In this document: positions 1 to 7,328 of the stretch, piece by piece
Layout: every line of letters starts with the position of its first letter
Position numbering within the stretch: position 1 is the stretch's first letter
Assembly (NCBI RefSeq): GCF_014646515.1
Contig: NZ_BMNK01000002.1
Coordinates: 62,001 to 126,000, forward strand
Reading direction: 5' to 3'
Length of the DNA: 64,000 nucleotides
DNA from: Nonomuraea glycinis
GTDB lineage: Bacteria; Actinomycetota; Actinomycetes; Streptosporangiales; Streptosporangiaceae
Made by a program: the position numbers and the translations under genes
Notes under the pieces: model-generated
What the model was told of the DNA's origin: nothing
Seen by the model: the letters and a program-made list of their open reading frames with translations, nothing else
Databases searched by the model: none

Positions 1-539
1 TCGCCGAAGACCTCGTCGACCATCTGCGTCACCAGCTCGTCCTTGTTCGCCACATGCCGGTAGAGCGACATCGGACCGACGCCGAGCTCGACCCCGAGCC
101 GCCGCATCGACACGGCGGCGAGACCCTCGGCGTCGGCGATCGCGATGGCGGTGCGGAGCACGTGCCTGCGATCCAGGGCCTGCCTGGGGACGCCCCCGAC
201 CGGCTGCGGCCCTCCCACGCGCGAGCTGACCGGCTGCGGGCGGACCGCGCGTGGGCCGACCGGTTGCGGCCGGCTCGTGCGTGGGAGGGCCGGCTGCGGC
301 CGGCTCGTGCGTGGGCTGACCACGGTGCCGGAGCCGACCTTCGCCTCGACCAGCCCTTCGTCGCGGAGGGTCGCCACCACCTTGGTCGCTGTGGCGACGG
401 CGACGCCCCACCGCTGCGCGATCTGCCGGATGGAGGGCATGCGATCACCTGGCCGCAGGTCGCCGGCCAGGATCCGGGCCCGGAGCTCCGTGACGATCCG
501 CCGGTATGGCGGATCCGGCCGTTGCGCTGACGACGGCAT
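1..539 (-). CDS. GntR-TetR fusion transcriptional regulator (partial)
   Basis: The reading frame opens at ATG 539 and runs off the window start after about 179 residues. Residues 10-70 form a GntR-type winged helix (PSIRQIAQRWGVAVATATKV). Residues 125-179 form a TetR helix-turn-helix (SMRRLGVELGVGPMSLYRHV) followed by NKDEL. The two are joined by a linker at residues 76-115 in which RPQP recurs every 10 residues (80, 90, 100, 111). Proteins with a GntR reader ahead of a TetR domain and TetR ligand-binding C-terminus are known in actinomycetes, usually as efflux or catabolism repressors; the ligand domain here is out of view. A palindrome and repeats lie just upstream, so autoregulation and control of the divergent acetyltransferase gene are likely. 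Confidence 0.85.
   Translation of the reverse strand, partial: MPSSAQRPDPPYRRIVTELRARILAGDLRPGDRMPSIRQIAQRWGVAVATATKVVATLRDEGLVEAKVGSGTVVSPRTSRPQPALPRTSRPQPVGPRAVRPQPVSSRVGGPQPVGGVPRQALDRRHVLRTAIAIADAEGLAAVSMRRLGVELGVGPMSLYRHVANKDELVTQMVDEVFG
199..314. repeat. Degenerate 30-bp tandem repeat encoding the RPQP linker
   Basis: About four imperfect copies of a 30-bp unit lie here (ccggctgcgg followed by cgtgcgtggg-like sequence). On the minus strand they encode a 10-residue period carrying RPQP, or GPQP in the last copy, in the linker between the two DNA-binding domains of the regulator. Copy number may vary between strains. Confidence 0.7.
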
Positions 540-572
540 GGGAGCCTCCCGATTCGCTGGTGATGTGTCGAC

Positions 573-616
573 CACTTGCCCGCAAGTGTACTAGTCCGCC
601 TACTAGGTCACTAGTG
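573..616. promoter_or_regulatory. Candidate operator cluster between divergent genes
   Basis: CACTTGC-cc-GCAAGTG at 573-588 is a palindrome with perfect 7-bp arms. It is followed by three ACTAG-containing boxes at 590-595, 602-607 and 610-615; the last sits in the perfect 8-bp palindrome CACTAGTG at 609-616. The cluster is 34 bp from the GntR-TetR start and upstream of the acetyltransferase promoter, a typical site for autoregulation. Confidence 0.5.
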
Positions 617-680
617 CACTTTCTGCACGAAAAATGCCGATACAAAGCACTTTATGAGACCTGAGCCATACGCTGTACGC

Positions 681-1286
681 ATGACACCAGATACGCCGTA
701 CGCACCAGTCCGGCAGGCAGGTGACCCGGACCGGAAGGCGGTGCTGGACGTCCTCACCGAGGCGTTCATGAACGACCCCCTCGTCTGCTGGCTCTTCCCC
801 GAGGCGAACGACCGAGGTCGTCTCCAGGCGCACTTCTACCGCCCGCTGCTCGCCCATCCCGCCGGCGAGACCTATCTGATCGGCCGGGACGAAGGCGCCT
901 CGGTGTGGCTGGCACTGGCCGCGGGCCAGGCACCCCATGACGAGCACCCGGACCCGCCCGAGACGGACTCGGTCTTCGGCGAGCACGGCACGCGGTTGCG
1001 GACGCTGGGACAGGCGCTTGCGCACCGGCACCCCGACCACGAACCACACCTCTACCTCCCCTGCATGGGAGTGGTCGGCGGGCGGCAGGGCGCCGGACTC
1101 GGCTCGGCGATGTTGCGGCACCGGCTGGCGCGCGCGGACACCGACGGGCTCGCCGCGTACCTGGAGGCGAGCTCGCCCCGGAGCCGCGCCCTCTACCTGC
1201 GGCACGGCTTCGAGGATCGCGGCGCACCGGTGCGCGTGGCCGACAGCCCGCCCCTGTGGCCGATGTGGCGCCGACCGCGCCGATGA
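681..1286 (+). CDS. GNAT-family N-acetyltransferase
   Basis: The 201-residue protein has a GNAT fold. The acetyl-CoA loop is visible as GVVGGRQGAGLGSAML, followed by YLEASSPRSRALYLRHGFEDRG, the usual motif A/B pattern that ends in a Y-x3-GF element. The acceptor substrate cannot be told. I chose ATG 681 over an in-frame ATG at 654 because TACGCT at 669-674 sits exactly 6 nt upstream, matching the leaderless promoter pattern seen many times in this window, whereas neither ATG has a Shine-Dalgarno. The gene is divergent from the GntR-TetR regulator and is followed 29 bp later by the hydrolase. Confidence 0.8.
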   Translation: MTPDTPYAPVRQAGDPDRKAVLDVLTEAFMNDPLVCWLFPEANDRGRLQAHFYRPLLAHPAGETYLIGRDEGASVWLALAAGQAPHDEHPDPPETDSVFGEHGTRLRTLGQALAHRHPDHEPHLYLPCMGVVGGRQGAGLGSAMLRHRLARADTDGLAAYLEASSPRSRALYLRHGFEDRGAPVRVADSPPLWPMWRRPRR

Positions 1287-1315
1287 CCACCGACACACTC
1301 AAGGAGACAACGACG

Positions 1316-2194
1316 ATGACATCGAACCTCACCACTGCTGATCGGCGACCGCCGACGCTGGTGCTCGTCCACGGCACCAACTCCTCCTCGGCCTGGGCCT
1401 CCGGGCTGATGCGGGAGCTCACCCTGCGCGGGCACCGGAGCGTGGCCGTCGACCTTCCGGGGCACGGCGACGAAGCGTTCTACCCTCGTGCGTACCAGGC
1501 CCCGCAGGACCTCAAGGCGCTGGCGACCGAGCCGTCACCCCTTGCCAAGATCACCATCGACGACTACGTGGATCGCGTCGTGGACGTGGTCCACCGCGCC
1601 CGCCGCCACGGACCGGTGATCCTCGCCGGCGCCAGCCAGGGCGGCGTCACCGTGAGCAGGGTCGGCAACGCCATCCCCGACCTGCTCGAACGAGTCGTCT
1701 ACGTCGCCGCGTACTGCTGCGTCGACCTGCCGAACATGGCCGCCTATCTCACCGCACCGGAGAACGCCGACAGCCTCCTCCCCCTGATAGAGGCGGTGAA
1801 GGCCGCCGATCCGGCGATCCTGGGAGTGAACCGGGTCAACTGGCGCTCGGCCGACCCGGCCGTGTTCCACGCCGTCAAGGAGTGCCTCGCCGGCGACTTC
1901 ACCGACGAGGCGGTGGGCCGGCTGCTCAACATGCTGGAGCCGGACGAGACCGCCGCCATCCCCGTCACCGAGGCCCGGGGCGAGGCGGCGACCTGGGGCC
2001 GGATCCCCCGGACGTACGTGCGCTTCACCCTCGACCGGCTGATCCCGCCGGCACTGCAGGACCGCTTCATCAACGAGGCCGACCGCCTCACGCCCGACAA
2101 CCCGACCGACGTACGAAGCGTCGCCGTACCCCATGTCGGCCCCTTCGACCACCCCGACCTGGTGAACGTCTTCAGCGACCTCCTCAACCGCTGA
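1316..2194 (+). CDS. Alpha/beta-fold hydrolase
   Basis: The 292-residue protein starts at ATG 1316, 9 nt after AAGGAG (1301-1306); upstream in-frame codons have no such signal. It has the features of a small soluble alpha/beta hydrolase: LVLVHGTNSSS near the N-terminus (oxyanion HG), the nucleophile elbow GASQG with its serine near residue 98, and a C-terminal histidine in VGPFDHPD. It resembles salicylate-esterase/MhpC-like hydrolases of actinomycetes. The substrate is unknown. It probably forms a unit with the upstream acetyltransferase gene and may be controlled by the divergent GntR-TetR regulator. Confidence 0.82.
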   Translation: MTSNLTTADRRPPTLVLVHGTNSSSAWASGLMRELTLRGHRSVAVDLPGHGDEAFYPRAYQAPQDLKALATEPSPLAKITIDDYVDRVVDVVHRARRHGPVILAGASQGGVTVSRVGNAIPDLLERVVYVAAYCCVDLPNMAAYLTAPENADSLLPLIEAVKAADPAILGVNRVNWRSADPAVFHAVKECLAGDFTDEAVGRLLNMLEPDETAAIPVTEARGEAATWGRIPRTYVRFTLDRLIPPALQDRFINEADRLTPDNPTDVRSVAVPHVGPFDHPDLVNVFSDLLNR

Positions 2195-2234
2195 CACGAC
2201 GCGACCGGCCAGCGGCCTGTCGGTAGAGGTCCAC

Positions 2235-2972
2235 TTACGCGTCAGGAGGTCGCGACGCCAGCGCAAGATCGTCGCCGGGGTGACCGGGAACGCCTCCGCC
2301 CACCGGCAGCCGTGGACCGGTCTCGGCGACGCGGATCAGGCGAATGCCGTACATCACTATCCAGACCGCCCAGAGCAGCCAGCCGGTGAGGCCGATGAGC
2401 CCGAGCGGGCTCTCCTCCTTGATGACCAGGGAGGCGAGGCTGGCAGAGGTGAACTGGAGCGCAGCGGCCAGGAGTCCCAGCCCGCCGTGCCAGTGCCGGA
2501 TGAACTGTGCGCGTAGGCCGGCCATGGAGAGGCCGACAAGGGCGGTTGCCAGAAACGTGCCGTTGAGGGTGAGCAGCGCATCATGTAACGCCCAGAGTCC
2601 GGTGGTCGCGGTGGTGTCGTACGGAGCCGTCCTGGCCAGCGCGAGGCGAGTGGCGATGACTCCGGTGAAGGTGACGTTCTGCATGATCAGGCCGGCGAAG
2701 CCGACCAGCGACCAGGCTTCGCCGCGCTTGCGCTCGAATGTCCACAGCGCGGCGACCGCGCCCGCGCCGAACAGGGTCGCCAGCACCCAGACGGCGGGGA
2801 GGAACCCGGATACAAGACCGACGAGGTCACCGTGCTCGCCGAAGAACGCGTTGACCTCGGCCGTCTCCGCACCGACCAGTGGCAGGCCGGCGGGCACCAT
2901 GATCAAGTTGCCGCCCACGATCGTGATGGCGAAACCGATGGCGGCGAAGCCGCTGATCCGGGAGAAGCGCAT
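2235..2972 (-). CDS. Six-TM integral membrane protein, unknown function
   Basis: The 245-residue protein has about six hydrophobic segments (near residues 8-28, 48-75, 87-108, 127-150, 158-180 and 185-205) and a polar C-terminal tail. I recognise no catalytic motif; it resembles DUF4386-like proteins in length and topology only. The start at 2972 is supported by AAGGAGG at the proper distance. The gene is divergent from a TetR regulator and shares its palindromic intergenic region, so it is the likely regulatory target. That pairing suggests a role in response to a small hydrophobic molecule, which is inference. Confidence 0.75.
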   Translation of the reverse strand: MRFSRISGFAAIGFAITIVGGNLIMVPAGLPLVGAETAEVNAFFGEHGDLVGLVSGFLPAVWVLATLFGAGAVAALWTFERKRGEAWSLVGFAGLIMQNVTFTGVIATRLALARTAPYDTTATTGLWALHDALLTLNGTFLATALVGLSMAGLRAQFIRHWHGGLGLLAAALQFTSASLASLVIKEESPLGLIGLTGWLLWAVWIVMYGIRLIRVAETGPRLPVGGGVPGHPGDDLALASRPPDA

Positions 2973-2986
2973 GGAGATGCCTCCTT

Positions 2987-3023
2987 GTTTACTTGTCTTA
3001 TATTCATTATAAGTAGCGTAAAC
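2987..3023. promoter_or_regulatory. 37-bp interrupted palindrome, probable TetR operator
   Basis: Outer arms GTTTAC (2987-2992) and GTAAAC (3018-3023) and inner arms CTTATA (2997-3002) and TATAAG (3008-3013) all share one centre at 3005. The element is AT-rich compared with its surroundings, covers the space where both divergent promoters must lie, and is only 15 bp from the membrane-protein start. TetR dimers typically bind such two-level palindromes. Confidence 0.7.
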
Positions 3024-3040
3024 CCTTTAAGGTGCAGGGC

Positions 3041-3715
3041 ATGGGTGCAGAAGCGGGCCGACGGCGCTACGACTCGCTGCGCCGCGCAGCGCAGGCGGTG
3101 GACACGCGGGCCGAGATCGTCCGCGCTGCGCGCCGGCTCTTCGTCGCTCGCGGCTGGGCGGCGACGACCGTGCGCGACGTGGCCCGCGAGGCGGGTGTCT
3201 CCGTGCCCACGGTCTACTCGGTGTACGGGAACAAGGCCGGGTTGACCCGGGCACTGGCCGACGCCGCGGACCTGTCGGCCGGCCTGTCGCAGCAGGTCGC
3301 GCAGTTGGAAGCCGCGGCTGGGAATCCTGAACGGCAGCTGGCCACGATGGCCGCCTTCGACCGGCGGCTGTACGAGCGCGCCGGAGACGTCATCACACTG
3401 GTGCGCGAAGCCGGCCGCACCGAGCCCGAGCTGGCGGCGGCCTACCGTGACGGCCGCAGGCGAGCCGACGAGACCCGGGTGGCGGTGTTCTCCTCTTGGC
3501 CGGCCGGCACCCTCCGCCCAGGCCTGGACGTCCAGCAAGCCGTCGACATCTATGCCGGCCTGTGCAGCATCGATGTCTACACCACGCTCACCGCCGAACG
3601 CGGCTGGTCACCCGATCGCGTCGAGCAGTGGTGGAGCGAGACGCTGGTCCGCGAGCTGCTCCCTTGCGCGTGCCATCGGTCGGGTCCCCCAAGCCCAGCC
3701 GATACAAGGCGCTGA
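3041..3715 (+). CDS. TetR-family transcriptional regulator
   Basis: The 224-residue protein starts at ATG 3041, preceded by AAGG at 8 nt; an in-frame GTG lies at 3032. The N-terminal helix-turn-helix is clear: residues about 22-65 contain TRAEIVRAARRLFVARGW, TVRDVAREAGVSVPTVYSVYGNK. The C-terminal helical ligand-binding part is not diagnostic. The divergent membrane-protein gene and the shared palindrome centred at 3005 suggest autoregulation and repression of that gene. Confidence 0.85.
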   Translation: MGAEAGRRRYDSLRRAAQAVDTRAEIVRAARRLFVARGWAATTVRDVAREAGVSVPTVYSVYGNKAGLTRALADAADLSAGLSQQVAQLEAAAGNPERQLATMAAFDRRLYERAGDVITLVREAGRTEPELAAAYRDGRRRADETRVAVFSSWPAGTLRPGLDVQQAVDIYAGLCSIDVYTTLTAERGWSPDRVEQWWSETLVRELLPCACHRSGPPSPADTRR

Positions 3716-3823
3716 ACGAGGGCCGCGACCAGATCCCTTTCCTCGCCTGCGCTCGCCCCTGTGTCCGGATCTGTGGGCTAGTGGTCCTTGTGGACATCTC
3801 CGGCCACCCACGAGGCTGGTGGC

Positions 3824-4783
3824 GTGAGAGATGTGGTTGTGGCCGTCTATGACGGGGTGGTGCTGCTGGACGCGGCCGGACCGATGCAGGTTCTGCACGG
3901 GTCCGGCGGCTACCGGATCCGGCTCGCCTCGGTCGATGGACGGTCCGTACGCACGGACATCGGCGTGCCCTTAGGGGTCGACCTGGCTCTGGACGACGTC
4001 GACGGGCCGGTCGACACGTTGCTCACACCGGGTTACGCGCACCCCGATGGTGACCGCCCCGGCGAGCCGTACCTGAACCTGCTACGCGACATCAGCCATC
4101 GCGCGCGCCGGGTGGCATCGGTGTGCACGGGAGCGTTGCTGCTGGCGGAGGCGGGTCTGCTCGATGGGCGGCGGGCCACGACACACTGGGCCGCCTGCGC
4201 TGAGCTGGCGTCCCGGTTTCCGCGGGTCGCCGTGGAACCCGATGCCATCTATGTTCGTGACGGGCCTGTGGTGACCTCGGCCGGCGTCACCGCTGGAATC
4301 GATCTGGGGCTCGCCCTCGTCGAGGAGGACCACGGTCCGGACCTCGCGCGGGCGGTGGCCAAATACCTGGTCGTGTTCCTGCAACGCCCGGGCGGCCAGT
4401 CGCAGTTCAGCGTTCGCGGGGCCGTCGCCACGCCACGCCATCCCGCGTTGCGCCGGCTGCTGGACTCGGTCGCGGCCGAACCGGCGGGCGAGCACACCCT
4501 CGCCTCGATGGCGGCCCGTGCCGCGGTGAGCGAGCGTCATCTGACCCGGCTGTTCCGTCGCGAGGTCGGGCTCACTCCCGGTCAGTATGTGGAGCGGATC
4601 CGGGTGGAAGCGGCGCAGGTCCTCCTGGAGACCGGTGCCGCCGGCGTGGCCTCGGTCGCCCGCAGTTGTGGTTTCGGGTCCGACGAGACGATGCGCCGGG
4701 CGTTCCTGCAGGTTCTGGGCACGACGCCGACCGCCTATCGCCAGCGCTTCCACACCTCCCACGCCATCCCGTTCAGCACATGA
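3824..4783 (+). CDS. GlxA-family regulator: DJ-1/PfpI domain plus AraC DNA-binding domain
   Basis: The 319-residue protein probably starts at GTG 3824 (CGAGG 8 nt upstream), giving VRDVVVAVYDG. Residues 3-175 form a DJ-1/PfpI-like amidotransferase domain with the nucleophile-like cysteine in SVCTGALLLAEAGLLDGRRAT. Residues about 215-310 form two AraC helix-turn-helices (LASMAARAAVSERHLTRLFR and VASVARSCGFGSDETMRRAF). Such regulators control small-molecule metabolism, often activating adjacent genes. The gene is 17 bp upstream of the Tat-exported HD protein, which is its likely partner. No effector can be deduced. Confidence 0.88.
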   Translation: MRDVVVAVYDGVVLLDAAGPMQVLHGSGGYRIRLASVDGRSVRTDIGVPLGVDLALDDVDGPVDTLLTPGYAHPDGDRPGEPYLNLLRDISHRARRVASVCTGALLLAEAGLLDGRRATTHWAACAELASRFPRVAVEPDAIYVRDGPVVTSAGVTAGIDLGLALVEEDHGPDLARAVAKYLVVFLQRPGGQSQFSVRGAVATPRHPALRRLLDSVAAEPAGEHTLASMAARAAVSERHLTRLFRREVGLTPGQYVERIRVEAAQVLLETGAAGVASVARSCGFGSDETMRRAFLQVLGTTPTAYRQRFHTSHAIPFST

Positions 4784-4800
4784 CGTCTCAAGGAGACCGT

Positions 4801-5562
4801 ATGAGCTCATTCCTGCCCCGCCGCACAGTGCTGGGAGCCGGCCTCGCCGGCGTAGCGGGCCTGGCGGTCGGTACACCCGCCGCCGCAGCCGACGGCACCG
4901 GGGATCAGTACGCCGACCTAGCCTTTCCGACCACGCGCGTCGCCCGGGCGGCCCGGCAACTGGTGACGGACGAGCAGCAGCCGTACCTGCGCAACCACAG
5001 CCTGCGCAGCTTCCTGTTCGGCCGGGCGGCCGCCGCCCAGGCCGGTCGCCGGCCCGGCCAGGACTACAACGCCGAAGTCATGTTCCTCATCTGCGTGCTG
5101 CATGACATGGGCCTGACCGAACGCGCCGCCACCAGCCAGCGATTCGAACTCGACGGCGCCGACTTCGCCGCCCGGTTCCTGGAGCAGCACGGCATCACCG
5201 ACCGCCGCGTCGACACCGTCTGGGACGGCATCGCCCTGCACACCTCTTTCGGCTTCCACCAGTCGCCGGTGTTCGCGCGGCGCCGCCCGCCGGAGATCGC
5301 GATCGCCCAGGAGGGCATCGGCATCGACCTGACCGGCAGCCCCGACCAACTGCCCGCCGGATACGCCGAACGCGTGCACGCCGCCTATCCCCGCCACGGC
5401 GGCGCCCGCATCTTGACCGACGCCATCATCGCGCAGGGCCTGGCCGACCCGCGCAAGGCGCCGCCCATGACGCTGCCCGGCGAGATCCTGCACCAGCGGC
5501 ATCCTGAGGTTCCCTATATGACCTGGGAAGGCTTCCTCGACGCCAGTGGCTGGGACGACTGA
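4801..5562 (+). CDS. Tat-exported HD-domain protein (cyanamide hydratase-like)
   Basis: The 253-residue protein starts at ATG 4801 with AAGGAG at 4790-4795. Residues 1-33 look like a twin-arginine signal (LPRRTVLGAGLAGVAGLAVG, then an AxA site before DGTGD). The mature part carries HD-type metal ligands: NHSLRSFLF, then ICVLHDMGL, then a downstream histidine in IALHTSFG. The arrangement is that of HD proteins related to cyanamide hydratase. An exported HD enzyme with a Tat signal fits a cofactor that must be loaded in the cytoplasm. The substrate is unknown. The short spacing after the GlxA regulator suggests co-transcription. Confidence 0.8.
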   Translation: MSSFLPRRTVLGAGLAGVAGLAVGTPAAAADGTGDQYADLAFPTTRVARAARQLVTDEQQPYLRNHSLRSFLFGRAAAAQAGRRPGQDYNAEVMFLICVLHDMGLTERAATSQRFELDGADFAARFLEQHGITDRRVDTVWDGIALHTSFGFHQSPVFARRRPPEIAIAQEGIGIDLTGSPDQLPAGYAERVHAAYPRHGGARILTDAIIAQGLADPRKAPPMTLPGEILHQRHPEVPYMTWEGFLDASGWDD

Positions 5563-5618
5563 CGGCACGCCTCACCCCTTGAGCGGCCGCCCTCGTCCGA
5601 ACCCGTGAACAAACGTGC

Positions 5619-5789
5619 ATGCGTCGGATCGACGCAGTCATCTGTCAGATGAACCGCGTCGCCGGCATCTACAACCTGCTGTGGGCGATCGTCGTCGTCT
5701 TGATGATCGTATGTCCCGGCTATGCCCGGGAGCGTGATCCGGAATGCGCACGCTGCGGATCGCGGCCGGCGTCGAGGCCGTCTCCTTGA
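5619..5789 (+). CDS. Possible small membrane peptide (56 aa), uncertain
   Basis: An open frame of 56 codons (ATG 5619, alternative ATG 5649) encodes one hydrophobic segment (IYNLLWAIVVVLMIVCPGY) followed by a short polar tail with CARC. It overlaps the next small gene by 46 bp in another frame. There is no convincing Shine-Dalgarno, so it may be non-coding or the remnant of a longer membrane protein. Confidence 0.25.
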   Translation: MRRIDAVICQMNRVAGIYNLLWAIVVVLMIVCPGYARERDPECARCGSRPASRPSP

Positions 5790-6007
5790 CGGTTCTGCTG
5801 ATCAACCTGTTCGCCACCCACGTCACGGCGATCTCCTCTCTCATCGGTCCGCTGCACGGCGCGGCCTACGTCACCGTCGTCACGGCCACCCTGCTGTCCC
5901 GATCACCAGCCTCATCCGGCACCCGCCGGCGCGCTGCCATCCCCGCCATCGGCGGGCTCCTCGCACTGTGGCGACTGCGTGACCGTTCCCGAGCAAGCCA
6001 GCCCTGA
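5744..6007 (+). CDS. Small membrane protein, DUF3817-like
   Basis: The 87-residue protein has two or three hydrophobic segments: MRTLRIAAGVEAVSLTVLLINLF, then SLIGPLHGAAYVTVVTATLLS, and a basic C-terminal tail RLRDRSR. The order (R-I-A-x-x-E-A at the start, then GPLHG before the second helix) resembles the DUF3817 family of actinobacterial membrane proteins of about 90-100 residues. Function is unknown. The gene lies alone between the HD-protein gene and the trp cassette, and translation initiation signals are weak. Confidence 0.55.
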   Translation: MRTLRIAAGVEAVSLTVLLINLFATHVTAISSLIGPLHGAAYVTVVTATLLSRSPASSGTRRRAAIPAIGGLLALWRLRDRSRASQP

Positions 6008-6063
6008 TCGGTGGCCACCAGGCCTGTCCTCCGGGTGCAAGGGACGGCCGGGGGTGGCGCGGG

Positions 6064-6143
6064 CACGTCTCGCATGTCACACTCACTGTTATAGAACTCT
6101 GCCAAGAGTTATAGAACGAGGTGAGTGTGACATGCGAGACGTG
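6064..6143. repeat. 23-bp perfect inverted repeat enclosing the trpB start
   Basis: The 23-bp arm at 6064-6086 is the exact reverse complement of 6121-6143, with 34 bp between. The right arm contains the trpB start codon (6132) and its first codons; the left arm is therefore an inverted copy of the trpB initiation region. Inside lie a hairpin AACTCT-GCCA-AGAGTT (6095-6110) and two tandem GTTATAGAAC boxes. Confidence 0.9.
6088..6117. promoter_or_regulatory. Tandem 10-bp sites GTTATAGAAC, probable GntR operators
   Basis: GTTATAGAAC occurs at 6088-6097 and again at 6108-6117, exactly 20 bp apart, or two helical turns. Each box has GTT/AAC ends typical of GntR-family half-symmetric operators and contains a possible -10 element (TATAGA). 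The operon downstream ends in a GntR gene, which is the natural candidate to bind here. Confidence 0.6.
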
Positions 6144-7328
6144 TCGACATCGAGCAGGTCCGTCCCAACGATGGGCGAGCCCCGGGCGCTGGGCCGGTTC
6201 GGCGAGTACGGCGGGCGGTACGCGCCGGAGTCGCTGGTGGAGGCGTGCCGTGAGGTGGCGGAGGCGTTCCGGGAGGCGTGGGCGGATCCGGGGTTCCGCG
6301 GCACCCTGGCGGAGCTGCTCGCCCTGCACGCCGGACGTCCGACCCCGCTCACGCCGGCCCGGCGGCTGTCGGGAGAGCTGGGCGTGCGGCTGTACCTCAA
6401 GCGCGAGGACCTGACCCACACCGGATCCCACAAGATCAACAATGTGCTGGGCCAAGCCCTGCTCGCCGTGCGGATGGGACGGCGCAGGCTGATCGCCGAG
6501 ACGGGGGCGGGCCAGCACGGGGTGGCCACCGCGACCGCCGCCGCGCTGCTCGGCCTGGAGGCCACGGTGTTCATGGGCCAGCGCGACATCGAGCGGCAGG
6601 AGCTGAACGTCTTCCGGATGCGCATGCTGGGCGCCGAGGTGGTCCCGGTGACCACGGGCAGCCGTACGCTCAAGGACGCGACCAGCGAGGCCATGCGGCA
6701 CTGGGTGGGCGTCACCGGCGACACCCACTACTGCGTCGGCTCGGTCGTCGGGCCGGACCCGTACCCGTGGATGGTCAGGGAGTTCCAGCGGGTCATCGGC
6801 GACGAGGCCCGCGCGCAGTGCGCCGCCGCGCTGCCTACCGGCGTGCCGGACCAGGTGGTCGCGTGCGTGGGTGGCGGCTCCAACGCGGCCGGCACGTTCG
6901 CCGGATTCGCCGACACCCAGGCGCGCCTGGTCGGTGTGGAGGCGGAGGGCGGCGCCGGGGCGGCCCGCGGCCGGCTGGGCGTCCTGCACGGCTGCCGCTC
7001 GCTGTTCCTGCAGGACGACGACGGGCAGATCACCCAGGCGCACTCCATCGCCCCCGGGCTCGACTACCCGGGAGTCGGCCCGGAGCACGCCCACCTGCGC
7101 GACCTCGGCCGGGCCCGGTACGTCACGGTGACCGACGACGAGGCGGTCGGCGCGGCGATCCGGCTGGCGCGCACCGAGGGCATCGTCCCGGCGCTCGAAT
7201 CGGCGCACGCGCTGGCCTGGGTGATCCGGGCTGCCGACGCCGGCGAGTTGCCCGCCGGATCGACGGTCCTGATGACGCTGTCCGGCCGGGGCGACAAGGA
7301 CATCTCCACGCTGAAGGAGCTGCTGTGA
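6132..7328 (+). CDS. trpB: Tryptophan synthase beta chain
   Basis: The 398-residue protein converts indole (from the alpha subunit) and serine to tryptophan using PLP. The Schiff-base lysine is K101 in HTGSHKINN, the catalytic glutamate is E123 in AETGAGQHG, and the phosphate loop GGGSNA is near residue 246. Length and motifs are those of TrpB1, the type that partners TrpA. The start at ATG 6132 follows a GAGGTGAG-type site and lies inside a 23-bp inverted repeat. The gene stands with trpA and a GntR regulator rather than in a complete trp operon, so it may be a specialised second copy or a separately regulated branch. The window cannot show whether another trpBA exists. Confidence 0.95.
   Translation: MRDVSTSSRSVPTMGEPRALGRFGEYGGRYAPESLVEACREVAEAFREAWADPGFRGTLAELLALHAGRPTPLTPARRLSGELGVRLYLKREDLTHTGSHKINNVLGQALLAVRMGRRRLIAETGAGQHGVATATAAALLGLEATVFMGQRDIERQELNVFRMRMLGAEVVPVTTGSRTLKDATSEAMRHWVGVTGDTHYCVGSVVGPDPYPWMVREFQRVIGDEARAQCAAALPTGVPDQVVACVGGGSNAAGTFAGFADTQARLVGVEAEGGAGAARGRLGVLHGCRSLFLQDDDGQITQAHSIAPGLDYPGVGPEHAHLRDLGRARYVTVTDDEAVGAAIRLARTEGIVPALESAHALAWVIRAADAGELPAGSTVLMTLSGRGDKDISTLKELL

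Noticed and set aside
29-530. Long frames on both strands over the first 500 bases (Arg/Ala-rich).
   Set aside because: They are shadows of the GntR-TetR gene, whose frame runs to the window edge without a stop and contains two recognisable DNA-binding domains.
654-680. ATG 654 as the acetyltransferase start.
   Set aside because: No ribosome site or correctly placed -10; ATG 681 has TACGCT exactly 6 nt upstream.
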